From JAJEEA01 sp965116765 (GTDB taxonomy: Bacteria; Acidobacteriota; Vicinamibacteria; Vicinamibacterales; UBA8438), in NCBI GenBank assembly GCA_965116765.1, contig OZ220718.1:2790001-2854000 (forward strand): DNA of 64,000 nucleotides, written 5' to 3'. Below are positions 25,210 to 34,590 of this stretch, one piece after another. Both the position numbers and the translations under genes were made by a program. The notes below the pieces were generated by a model. That model saw only the letters and a list, made by a program, of their open reading frames with translations. It was not told where the DNA came from and searched no databases. Position 1 is the stretch's first letter. The number at the start of each line of letters is the position of its first letter.

Positions 25210-26223
25210 ATGAAGAACCGCTCGACGACCGTGTCCCGCTCCGCATTGCGCGTGCTCGCCGCGCTGGCCGTGGCCGCCGGCGTCGCCATGGTCGCCTGCA
25301 GCCCGCAGGGCGCCGGGGGCCTCACCGAACGGCTGTCGGTCGCCACCGGGGGCACCGGCGGCGTCTACTACCCGTACGGCGGCGGCGTCGCCAAGGTCAT
25401 CAGCGACCACCTCGAGGGGGTGGAGGCGACGGCCGAGGTCACCGCGGGGACCGTCGACAACCTGAAGTTCATCTCGAACCGCGGCGCCGACCTGGCGTTC
25501 GTCCTCGCCGACTCGCTCGACGACGCGGCGCAGGGGCGCGGCGCGTTCGCCGACTTCGGCACGGTGCCGGCGCGGGCCCTCGCGGTGCTCTACGACAACC
25601 TGAACCAGCTCGTGACCCTCGAGGGCAAGGGCATCGAGTCGGTCGCCGACCTCCGCGACCGCGTCGTGTCGACGGGGGCGCCGGGCAGCGGCACCGAGAT
25701 CACCGCCCTGCGCGTGCTCGAAGCGGTCGGCCTCGACCCCGACGCCGACATCCGCAAGCAGAGCCTGGGGGCCGCGCAGTCGGTCGACGCCATCAAGGAC
25801 GACAAGATCGACGCGTTCTTCTGGAGCGGCGGCATCCCCACCGGCTCCGTCCTCGACCTCGCCTCGACGCCGGGCCGGACCGTCAAGCTGGTGCCCAACA
25901 CCGACACCCTGCCGTTCCTGCACGAGAACTACGGCGGCTCGGTGTACCACGGCGTCACCATTCCCAGCACCACCTACCCCGGCATGAGCGGGGACGTCGA
26001 GGCCGTGGGCGTGGCCAACGTGCTGGTGGTGCACGAGGAGATGTCCGAGGATCTGGCCTACCGCATCACGAAAGCGCTGTTCGAGTACCAGAACGAGCTG
26101 GCCGCCATTCACCCCGAGGCGGAGAAGCTGTCGGTCGAGAGCGCGGTGACGGGGTCGACGGTGCCGTTCCACCCGGGCGCCGTCCGGTACTACGAGGAGC
26201 AGGGGGCCTGGCCCGGATCGTAG
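25210..26223 (+). CDS. TAXI family TRAP transporter solute-binding subunit (lipoprotein-like)
   Basis: 337-aa periplasmic binding protein. Starts MKNRSTTVSRSALRV with a signal containing MVAC, a probable lipobox. The family hallmark TGGTGGVYYPYGGGVAKVIS lies at about residue 45. Further conserved parts: ADLAFVLADSLDDAA and GKGIESVADLRDRVVSTGAP. TAXI proteins deliver C4-dicarboxylates, glutamate or similar anions to a fused TRAP permease, which is the next gene. Start 25210 is preferred over the open frame from 25111 because the signal sequence follows directly. Confidence 0.9.
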   Translation: MKNRSTTVSRSALRVLAALAVAAGVAMVACSPQGAGGLTERLSVATGGTGGVYYPYGGGVAKVISDHLEGVEATAEVTAGTVDNLKFISNRGADLAFVLADSLDDAAQGRGAFADFGTVPARALAVLYDNLNQLVTLEGKGIESVADLRDRVVSTGAPGSGTEITALRVLEAVGLDPDADIRKQSLGAAQSVDAIKDDKIDAFFWSGGIPTGSVLDLASTPGRTVKLVPNTDTLPFLHENYGGSVYHGVTIPSTTYPGMSGDVEAVGVANVLVVHEEMSEDLAYRITKALFEYQNELAAIHPEAEKLSVESAVTGSTVPFHPGAVRYYEEQGAWPGS

Positions 26224-26349
26224 GGCCGCACGCCGGACCGGCCGCCTATTCGCCACCGCGACACGAACCGGGAGATCCCCCTGGCCGATCCAGCCGCCCC
26301 GACGGCCGCCCTGCGTGACGACCCCGACGCCGAGGTTCCGACCCGGCAG

Positions 26350-28206
26350 TTGAGCGGCATCCCGGCCCGCCTGGTGACGGTGCTGGCGGCGGGCCTGTCC
26401 CTCTACGCCCTGTACTGGGTCGTCGGCATCGTCCAGCCGCAGATCTACCGGGTCAGCTTCCTGCTGATCACCCTGGTCCTCACGTTCGTGCTCTACCCCG
26501 CCGTTCCGGCTTGGCGAGGCCGGGTGGCCGCCGTCGACTGGACCCTCGCGGCGGCGTCCGTCCTCGTGCTGGCGTGGCCCATCGTCGACTTCGACCAGTT
26601 CGTCTACCGGGCCGCGACCCCGAGCGGACCGGACATCCTGTTCGGCACGATCACGACGCTGCTGGTGCTCGAGGCGACCCGGCGCACGGTGGGGTGGATT
26701 CTCCCCGTCACCGCCGTCGCCTTCCTGCTCTACGGCTACTACGGCCCGCTGCTCGAGCTCATGGGGCTCGAGATAATGGCCCACCGCGGGTACTCGATCG
26801 ACCGGCTGGTGGGCACCCTCTACATGACCCTGGAGGGCATCTTCGGGGTGCCCCTGAACGTCGCCTCGAGCTACATCGTGCTGTTCACCATCTTCGGGGC
26901 GATGCTGCAGCACTCGGGGGCCGGCCAGTTCTTCATCACCTGGACGATGTCGGCGTTCGGCCGCTCGTCGAGCGGGGCGGGGCCGGGGCGCACCGTCACC
27001 ATGTCGGGGTTCCTGCTCGGCACCGTCTCGGGCAGCGGCGTCGCCACCACCGTCACCCTGGGGGCGGTGGCGTGGCCGATGCTGCGCCGGGCCGGGTTCT
27101 CGCCCGAGATCGGCGGCGGCATCCTGTCGGCGAGCGGCATCGGCGCCATCCTCGCCCCCCCGACGATGGGGGCGGCGGCGTTCCTCATCGCCGAGTTCCT
27201 GCAGATCACCTACCTGCAGGTCATCGCGATGGCCATCGTGCCCGCGGTGCTCTACTACCTGTCGATCGTCCTCATGATCGAGGCCGACGCGCGGCGGCTG
27301 GGCACGAAGGCGGTCGACGTGGACGTGCCGTCGGTGTGGACCCTCACCCGGCAGTCGGGCTACCAGTTCGTGCCCCTCATCGCCATCGTGGTGTTCCTGG
27401 TGTCGGGCATGACCCCGTTCCGGGCGGTGTTCCTGGCCACGCTGCTCGCCATCGTGCTGAGCTTCGTCCGGCGCGAGACGGCGCTGCGGCCGGCGCGGCT
27501 GATCACCGCGCTCGAGACCGGGGGCCGGGCGGTGCTCGCGGTCGCCGCCACCACCGCGACGGCGGGCATCATCGTCGGCGTCGTCACCCTGACCGGGCTC
27601 GGGCTGAAGATCTCGAGCATCATCGTCGACCTCGCGGGCGGCAACCTGTTCTTCACCGTCGTCTACGCGGCGGTGGCGGTGTGGATGCTGGGCCTCGCGG
27701 TCCCGGTCACCGCCTCCTACATCATCGCGGCGGTGATGATCGCGCCGGCCCTGACCCTCGTCGGGGTGCCGGACGTCGCCGCCCACATGTTCATCTTCTA
27801 CTACGCGGTGCTCTCCGAGGTCAGCCCGCCGACGGCGCTGTCGCCGTTCGCGGCGGCCGCCATCACCGGCGGCAACCCGTTCAAGACGATGATGCTGACC
27901 TGGAAGTACACGCTGCCGGCGTTCCTCGTCCCGTTCGCCTTCACCCTCAGCCCCGAGGGACTGGGCGTGCTGCTGCAGGCGCCGCTGGCCGACATCGCCC
28001 GCACCGTCCTCACCGCGGCGGTCGGCATCCTCGCCCTCGCCATGGGCCTCGGGGGCTGGCTGCGGCAGGCGGCCACCACGACCGAGCGCACCCTGGCCGT
28101 CGCCGGCGGCCTGCTGCTCTTCTACGCCACCACCGCCACCGACCTCGTCGGCGCCGCCTGCTTCGTCGCCGCCATCGCCCTCCATCTGGTCCGCACCCGC
28201 GCCTGA
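26350..28206 (+). CDS. TRAP transporter permease, fused 4TM/12TM (TAXI type)
   Basis: 618-aa polytopic membrane protein combining the small (DctQ-like) and large (DctM-like) subunits. Typical segments: LLLGTVSGSGVATTVTLG-type loop (GFLLGTVSGSGVATTVTLGA), GGILSASGIGAILAPPTMGA and SEVSPPTALSPFAAAAITGG, the paired gate motifs of TRAP-T permeases. Forms a sodium-coupled uptake system with the preceding TAXI protein. The listed start is TTG 26350; CTG 26281 in the same frame, with GGGAG about 6 nt upstream, would add a 23-residue polar tail and may be the real start. Confidence 0.9.
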   Translation: MSGIPARLVTVLAAGLSLYALYWVVGIVQPQIYRVSFLLITLVLTFVLYPAVPAWRGRVAAVDWTLAAASVLVLAWPIVDFDQFVYRAATPSGPDILFGTITTLLVLEATRRTVGWILPVTAVAFLLYGYYGPLLELMGLEIMAHRGYSIDRLVGTLYMTLEGIFGVPLNVASSYIVLFTIFGAMLQHSGAGQFFITWTMSAFGRSSSGAGPGRTVTMSGFLLGTVSGSGVATTVTLGAVAWPMLRRAGFSPEIGGGILSASGIGAILAPPTMGAAAFLIAEFLQITYLQVIAMAIVPAVLYYLSIVLMIEADARRLGTKAVDVDVPSVWTLTRQSGYQFVPLIAIVVFLVSGMTPFRAVFLATLLAIVLSFVRRETALRPARLITALETGGRAVLAVAATTATAGIIVGVVTLTGLGLKISSIIVDLAGGNLFFTVVYAAVAVWMLGLAVPVTASYIIAAVMIAPALTLVGVPDVAAHMFIFYYAVLSEVSPPTALSPFAAAAITGGNPFKTMMLTWKYTLPAFLVPFAFTLSPEGLGVLLQAPLADIARTVLTAAVGILALAMGLGGWLRQAATTTERTLAVAGGLLLFYATTATDLVGAACFVAAIALHLVRTRA

Positions 28207-28273
28207 CCCTCGTTCGCGGCCGGGTCGTCGTTCGGCGACGACGACCTGCCCCGGGTTGCGCCGTCGACCCCGC

Positions 28274-28550
28274 CGACGCACTCGCGCCGGACGGACGCCG
28301 CTGCCGTGTCGTTCGTTCGGCGACGACGACCGGCGTCGAGTTGCCACCGTCGAACACCGCTGGCGTGTCGTTCGTTCGGCGACGACGACCGGCGTCGAGT
28401 TGCCACCGTCGAACACCGCTGGCGTGTCGTTCGTTCGGCGACGACCGTCGAACACCGCTGGCGTGTCGTTCGTTCGGCGACGACGATCGGCGTCGAGTTG
28501 CCACCGCCGCCCCCGGTCCTCCGCTGACGCAACTCGCGCCGGACGGACGC
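28274..28550. repeat. Tandem array, 59-bp period, flanked by a second direct repeat
   Basis: Units at 28307-28365 and 28366-28424 (59 bp, identical), a 39-bp deleted unit at 28425-28463 and a fading fourth to about 28503. Core: cgttcggcgacgacgaccgg and gtcgaacaccgctggcg. The array is bracketed by two copies of a cgcgccggacggacgcc block (about 28283 and 28534). Fills most of the 529-bp gap between the TRAP permease and the convergent ATPase. The period is not a multiple of 3 and no coding frame is supported. Confidence 0.8.
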
Positions 28551-28604
28551 CCCGCTTCCACCCGACGTCGGAACGGCTCGCACGCACACCTGCAGAGCCT
28601 TGTT

Positions 28605-28637
28605 TTATGCACGTAGACATAATGCCTGCGTGCATAA
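28605..28637. terminator. AT-rich inverted repeat TTATGCACG/CGTGCATAA
   Basis: Perfect 9-bp arms with a 15-nt loop in an otherwise very GC-rich gap between convergent genes. Could be a terminator for either gene or a protein-binding palindrome. Confidence 0.45.
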
Positions 28638-28686
28638 CCGGCGCGGCAACGAGCCGGAGCACGACGTGGTGGCGCGCTCGGTGGAC

Positions 28687-28720
28687 GGACGCCGGGCTGC
28701 TCGAGAGCAGTCGGGCGTCC
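28687..28720 (-). terminator. Hairpin downstream of the DUF4143 ATPase
   Basis: Stem GGACGCC/GGCGTCC with an inner CTGCT/AGCAG stem and CGAG loop, starting 16 bp after the ATPase stop on the minus strand. Confidence 0.55.
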
Positions 28721-28735
28721 TCCCGGACCCGTGCG

Positions 28736-29944
28736 TCACAACAGTTGCGACAGGAAGGTCCGGGCCGGAACGACCAGTGGAGGCCCGGGAGCGGCGAAGC
28801 AGTCGGCATCGACGGCCTCGGCGTCGACCACGACCTGAAAGGCGAACGGCGCCCCGAGCTGCTCCTGGAAGTACCCGAGCGACGGCCCCATCGCCTGGTC
28901 GCGGTGCTTGACCTCGGCGAGGAACCACGGCTCGCCGTCGCGCACGACCACGAAGTCCACCTCGCGCTTCTCCTTGTCGCGCAGGTAGCCGAGGTCGAAC
29001 CGGCCGAGCCCCAGGTCGTTCCAGCCGTCGACGGCCTTGAGCAGATGGCAGGCGACGAAGGTCTCCGCCTTGTCGCCCGCGTCCTCGATGTCCGCCCAGT
29101 CCCGGAGGTACCACTTCGGTTCCTTGCGCAACGACCGCGAGACGTTCCGGAACCAGGGCCTGACCAGGAAGCCCAGGTGGAAGTCGCAGAGGGCGGCGAC
29201 CCACCGGCGGGCCGTCTCGACCGACACCCGCACGTCGCGTGCGAGCCGATCGTAGACGAGCTGACGGGCCGACTCACGGCCCAGGCGCTGCACCAGCACC
29301 TCCAGTTGGTCGAGCTGTTGCACCTGGGTCAGGTCGCGGATGTCCTCGCGGACCAGTTGCCTCAGCCGCAACGACCGCCAGCGCCGACTGAAGCGCATGT
29401 CGCGCTTCAGGAACGGCTCGGGATAGCCGCCGTGCCGCCAGAGCGCCTCGAAGTCGGCGGCATCGACCGCCCCCGGCGGCCGGACGATGCCGTCTGCCCC
29501 GGGAAGCTCCCGGCTCACGGTCTCGGCGACCGAGAACGGGTGCATCCGGTACGAGAAGTACCGCCCCATCAGGCTGTCGCCGCCGCGCCGGTAGACGTCC
29601 AGGCGGCTGCTGCCGGTGACGACGATCCGGAGCCGATCCGCGTAGGTGTCGTACACCCCCTTCAGGAACGTCTTCCAGCGCGGGAACTTGTGCAGCTCGT
29701 CGAAGAGCGCCACCGGAACCGCCTCGGACAAGCGATTCGCCCCCAACCGGCGGGCGAGCCCGGCCGGCCCCGAGAGCATGAGCTCGCGGTCGTCGAGGTT
29801 GTCCCAGTTGCGGTACTCGTCGGCGTGGCGCCGACAGGTGGTGGTCTTGCCGACCTGCCGCGGACCGCTGACGAACGCCATCTGCCGGTGGTTCGCGAGG
29901 TGCTCGGCCAGGACGGCGTCGTAGAGGCGCGGGGCCGTTTCCAT
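28736..29944 (-). CDS. AAA ATPase with DUF4143 C-terminal nuclease-like domain
   Basis: 402-aa protein of the common AAA_14/DUF4143 family. Walker A GPRQVGKTTT at about residue 27, Walker B-like VALFDELHKF at about 80, sensor VVTGSSRLDVYRRGGDSL, and a C-terminal DUF4143 part with a PD-(D/E)xK-like VDFVVVRDGEPWFLAEVKH. These ATPases are abundant, often single genes in variable genome parts, and their cellular role is unclear. An elaborate palindrome lies 19-52 nt upstream of the ATG and a GATAAT box 8 nt upstream, so autoregulation is plausible. Confidence 0.88.
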   Translation of the reverse strand: METAPRLYDAVLAEHLANHRQMAFVSGPRQVGKTTTCRRHADEYRNWDNLDDRELMLSGPAGLARRLGANRLSEAVPVALFDELHKFPRWKTFLKGVYDTYADRLRIVVTGSSRLDVYRRGGDSLMGRYFSYRMHPFSVAETVSRELPGADGIVRPPGAVDAADFEALWRHGGYPEPFLKRDMRFSRRWRSLRLRQLVREDIRDLTQVQQLDQLEVLVQRLGRESARQLVYDRLARDVRVSVETARRWVAALCDFHLGFLVRPWFRNVSRSLRKEPKWYLRDWADIEDAGDKAETFVACHLLKAVDGWNDLGLGRFDLGYLRDKEKREVDFVVVRDGEPWFLAEVKHRDQAMGPSLGYFQEQLGAPFAFQVVVDAEAVDADCFAAPGPPLVVPARTFLSQLL

Positions 29945-29952
29945 GTCCGACC

Positions 29953-29996
29953 ATTATCTTTGCCATCGCATTCTGGTCAAGACCATCTTGCGATGG
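29953..29996 (-). promoter_or_regulatory. GATAAT box and perfect nested palindrome upstream of the ATPase
   Basis: GATAAT at 29958-29953 ends 8 nt before the ATG. Just upstream, 29963-29996 is a nested inverted repeat: CCATCGCA/TGCGATGG outer arms and TGGTC-AA-GACCA inner arms. This is the usual place for an operator. Direct repeats of attctggtc continue upstream to about 30010. Confidence 0.55.
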
Positions 29997-30118
29997 ACAA
30001 GATTCTGGTCGCATTCGATCGCCTCGACGAGCGGGGCCGCACCGGCGCGCGCCCGCGTCCGGCCTCTCCGCCGATTCTCCCCCGACACCGTCGGGCGACA
30101 CCGCGTCCGGTCGGGGCA

Positions 30119-30230
30119 TCACGCCCGGACGAGGCGGCGGTACTTGATGTGGCGGGGCCGGTCGGCAGCCGAGCCGAGGCGGCGGCGGTCCCTCGTGGCC
30201 ATCACGCCCGCACGAGGCGGCGGTACTTGA

Positions 30231-30259
<29 letters not shown>
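30119..30259. repeat. Three copies of a 29-bp unit derived from the 3' end of ettA
   Basis: Copies at 30119-30147, 30202-30230 and 30231-30259, consensus tcacgcccg(c/g)acgaggcggcgg-tacttga. The last is the real end of ettA (Ile-Lys-Tyr-Arg-Arg-Leu-Val-Arg-Ala-stop); the middle copy is directly adjacent and keeps the same reading. The first copy continues for about 40 further bases of matching sequence (ccgagccgaggcggcggcgg), so the duplicated segment is at least ~70 bp. Confidence 0.85.
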
Positions 30260-31907
<1,648 letters not shown>

Positions 31908-31951
31908 GTTCGGTTCCGTCGAGGATGGTTCCCGCCCGGGCGGACGCCGTT

Positions 31952-32653
31952 CTACTGCGGCTCGAGGACGATGGCGACCTCGGTGGTCTCGCCGGCGCGG
32001 ACGGTCACCGTCCGGGGCGCCGCGCCGAGCTGCTCGTGCCAGATCGTCAGCTCGTGGTCGCCGGCCGGCACGTCCTCGAGAACGAAGGCGCCGTCGAGGC
32101 CGCTCACGGCGCCGCGGTCGTTGCTGACGACGATCCACGCCCGCATCCAGCCGTGCGAGTCGCACTCGACGCGCACCACGCCGGGGCGGCGCAGGGGTCG
32201 GTTGACCTCGAGGCCGGGGAACGGCATGGCGATGTTGAAGCCGGTGCGGTTGCGGTCGTCGTAGGTGTGGGTCGAGTGCAGGGTGTCGTCCTGGCTCGTC
32301 ACCAGCACCTGGCTGCGGGTGGGGGCGATCTGCACGCGCGGGACGAAGAGGCAGCCGGCGTTGTCGATGCGGGGCGACGGCCGCTCGGCCGGCCACGGCA
32401 CGCCGGTCAGCCGCACGACGGCGTTGGCCACGTGACCGGCCGCGTCGGCGACGATGGCCTCGTCGGGGACGCTGTCGCCGCACACCGCCTGGTCCGCGTT
32501 CACCTCGAGGGTGGCGGGCGGCGGCGGGTCGGCCATCGTCACCACCCCGCGGATAGTCCCCGTCGCCTGCGCGCGGCCGGAGGTCTGGACCGCCGTGGCC
32601 AGCCCCAGCGCGACGACGCAGGCGATGCTCCCGGCAAGCACTCGTGTCGTCAT
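31952..32653 (-). CDS. Secreted protein with carboxypeptidase-regulatory / cupredoxin-like region
   Basis: 233-aa exported protein, start at ATG 32653 (MTTRVLAGSIACVVALGLAT). After the signal come GTIRGVVTMADPPPPATLEV and CGDSVPDEAIV, then a middle part with CLFVPRVQIAPTRSQVLVTS, DDTLHSTHTYDD and RVECDSHGWMRAWIVV, a pattern reminiscent of plastocyanin-like or methylamine-utilisation-type proteins (His and Cys candidates for copper), and a C-terminal beta-sandwich GLDGAFVLEDVPAGDHELTI. Metal binding is inference. 44 bp upstream of ettA in the same direction. Confidence 0.65.
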   Translation of the reverse strand: MTTRVLAGSIACVVALGLATAVQTSGRAQATGTIRGVVTMADPPPPATLEVNADQAVCGDSVPDEAIVADAAGHVANAVVRLTGVPWPAERPSPRIDNAGCLFVPRVQIAPTRSQVLVTSQDDTLHSTHTYDDRNRTGFNIAMPFPGLEVNRPLRRPGVVRVECDSHGWMRAWIVVSNDRGAVSGLDGAFVLEDVPAGDHELTIWHEQLGAAPRTVTVRAGETTEVAIVLEPQ

Positions 32654-32686
32654 GGCTCTACTGTACCCCACCGGCGATCCGCCCCA

Positions 32687-34561
32687 TCAGGCGCGGCCGC
32701 CCCCCGCCCCGCCTCTCCCGTGCCCGCCGGCGGCGCCCACCAGCTCGGGCTCGGGCGTGAAGTCCTCGCCGGGGTTGATGAAGCGGTCCTGCTCGAGCCG
32801 GTACTGCGTGTCGTGCAGCTCGCGGTAGCGGCCGCCCGCCGCGTACAGCTCGGCGTGGGTCCCCCGCTCGACGATCTCGCCCGCCTCGAGCACGACAATC
32901 TGGTCGGCGCTGCGGATGGTCGACAGCCGGTGGGCGATGACGAACGTGGTGCGGCCCCGGCGCAGCGCCCGCAGCCCGTCCTGGATCATCGCCTCGCTCT
33001 CGCTGTCGAGGCTCGACGTCGCCTCGTCGAGGATGAGGATGCGGGGGTCGGCCAGAATCGCACGGGCGATGGCCACCCGCTGCCGCTGCCCCCCCGACAG
33101 CTTGATGCCGCGCTCGCCGACGACGGTGTCGTAGCCGTCGGGGAAGCCGCGGATGAACTCGTCGCAGTGGGCGATGCGGCTCACCGCCTCGATCTCGGCC
33201 CGGGTGGCGTGGCGGCGCACGAAGCTGATGTTCGAGGCCACCGACCCGTCGAAGAGGAAGTTCTCCTGCAGCACGACGCCGAGCTGCCGCCGGTACTCGG
33301 ACAGCCGCAGGTCGGCGAGGTCGTGTCCGTCGACGAGCACGCGCCCCGACTGGGGCCGGTTGAACGCGATGATCAGGCTGACCAGGGTGCTCTTCCCCGA
33401 CCCGCTCGACCCCACGAGGGCGGTGGTGCTGCCGGCCGGCGCCTCGAGCGAGACGTCCCTGAGCACCGGCACCCCCTCGGTGTAGGAGAACGTGACCCGG
33501 TCGAGGGCGACGCGGCCTTCGACCCGGCCGACCGGCTGTCGCGACGCGTCCTCGTCGATCTCGGTCGGGGTGCCGAGAATCTCGCGAATGCGGTCGAGCC
33601 CCGCGAACGCCTCGGTGATCTGGGTGCCGATGGACGCGATTTGCATGACCGGCGCCACCACCACCCCGGTGAACAGCAGGTACCGCAGCAGGTCGCCGAC
33701 GGTCCACGCGCCGGCGATGATCGCCTGCCCCCCCATGACGATCATCAGCGCCCCGATGACGCCGATGGCGAGCGAGGCGGCCGACGTGGTGGCCGACACC
33801 CCGGTCACCGTCTTCGCCACGTTGCGCAGCAGCCGGTGGACGCCGCTCGCGAACACCCGCTGCTCGCGCTTCTCGACGTTGTAGGCCTTGACGATGCGCA
33901 CCCCCCCGAGGGTCTCGGCGAGCCGCCCCGTCACCTCGGCGTTGATCTTCCCGCGCTCGCGGAACAGCGGCCGCAGCCGCGAGAACGCCATCGCCATCGC
34001 CGCCCCGAGGACCACGAGGATGAACAGGGTGACCGAGGTCAGGCGCCAGTTCAGGTAGAACAGCACCCCGATGCCGACGGTCGCGGTCATGAAGCCGCCC
34101 GCGAGCTGGGTCAAGCCGGTCCCCACGAGGTTGCGGATGCCCTCGGCGTCGGTCATCACCCGCGAGATGAGGACGCCGGTCTGGGTGGCGTCGAAGTAGC
34201 CGACGGGCAGCCGCGTCACGTGCCGCTGCACCCGCTTGCGCATCTCGGTGATGGCGCGCTGCGCCGCCACCCCCAGCACCTGCGACAGCGCGAACCCGGT
34301 GCCGGACTGGACCACGGTGGCCCCGGCCGCGAGCAGGGCGAGGGGCAGGAGGAGATCGGCCCGGCCCTGGGCGATGACGTCGTCGACCACGTAGCCGGAC
34401 ATCCACGGCAGCACGAGGCCGGCCGCCCGGCTCACGAGCATCAGCGCCAGCCCGAGCGCGAGCCGGTAGCGGTGGGCATGCACGAGAGACCGCGCCTCCT
34501 GCCAGGCGCCGGGCGAGGCGAGCGGTCGCTTTCCCGTCTTCTGCGGTTTGTCGTCGGCCAT
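32687..34561 (-). CDS. ABC exporter, fused permease-ATPase (MsbA/LmrA-like)
   Basis: 624-aa half-transporter. Six membrane segments in residues ~30-330, then an ATPase with Walker A GSSGSGKST (about 400), Q-loop VLQENFLFDGSV, signature LSGGQRQRVAIARA, Walker B ILILDEATSSLD and H-loop VIAHRLS. Works as a homodimer exporting lipids or drugs. The C-terminal tail is Gly/Arg-rich. Divergent from dinB with only 29 bp between the start codons. Confidence 0.92.
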   Translation of the reverse strand: MADDKPQKTGKRPLASPGAWQEARSLVHAHRYRLALGLALMLVSRAAGLVLPWMSGYVVDDVIAQGRADLLLPLALLAAGATVVQSGTGFALSQVLGVAAQRAITEMRKRVQRHVTRLPVGYFDATQTGVLISRVMTDAEGIRNLVGTGLTQLAGGFMTATVGIGVLFYLNWRLTSVTLFILVVLGAAMAMAFSRLRPLFRERGKINAEVTGRLAETLGGVRIVKAYNVEKREQRVFASGVHRLLRNVAKTVTGVSATTSAASLAIGVIGALMIVMGGQAIIAGAWTVGDLLRYLLFTGVVVAPVMQIASIGTQITEAFAGLDRIREILGTPTEIDEDASRQPVGRVEGRVALDRVTFSYTEGVPVLRDVSLEAPAGSTTALVGSSGSGKSTLVSLIIAFNRPQSGRVLVDGHDLADLRLSEYRRQLGVVLQENFLFDGSVASNISFVRRHATRAEIEAVSRIAHCDEFIRGFPDGYDTVVGERGIKLSGGQRQRVAIARAILADPRILILDEATSSLDSESEAMIQDGLRALRRGRTTFVIAHRLSTIRSADQIVVLEAGEIVERGTHAELYAAGGRYRELHDTQYRLEQDRFINPGEDFTPEPELVGAAGGHGRGGAGGGRA

Positions 34562-34574
34562 GATGAAGAGATCA

Positions 34575-34582
34575 AGTATAGA
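34575..34582. promoter_or_regulatory. Overlapping divergent -10 boxes between ABC exporter and dinB
   Basis: The 29-bp divergent gap holds agtataga: TATAGA on the plus strand (34577-34582, 8 nt before the dinB GTG) and TATACT on the minus strand (34580-34575, 13 nt before the ABC ATG). There is no room for separate promoters, so -35 regions would lie inside the opposite gene. No LexA box seen. Confidence 0.4.
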
Positions 34583-34590
34583 CTTTCGCC

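Noticed and set aside
28307..28503. CRISPR array
   Set aside because: Units are contiguous 59-bp repeats without distinct spacers, and no cas genes are present.
28010..28612. Several open frames on both strands across 28.0-28.6 kb
   Set aside because: They read through the 59-bp tandem repeat, giving the same Arg/Ser-rich words in rotating frames; the period is not a multiple of 3 and no start or ribosome site supports them.
25060..29277. Very long minus-strand open frame opposite the TAXI-TRAP genes
   Set aside because: Shadow of GC-rich coding: Arg/Gly/Asp-rich low-complexity product with no domains; the plus-strand genes have clear family motifs.
34562..34590. LexA/SOS box for dinB
   Set aside because: The 29-bp gap holds only overlapping -10 boxes; no CTGT-N8-ACAG or GAAC-N4-GTTC type palindrome is visible.
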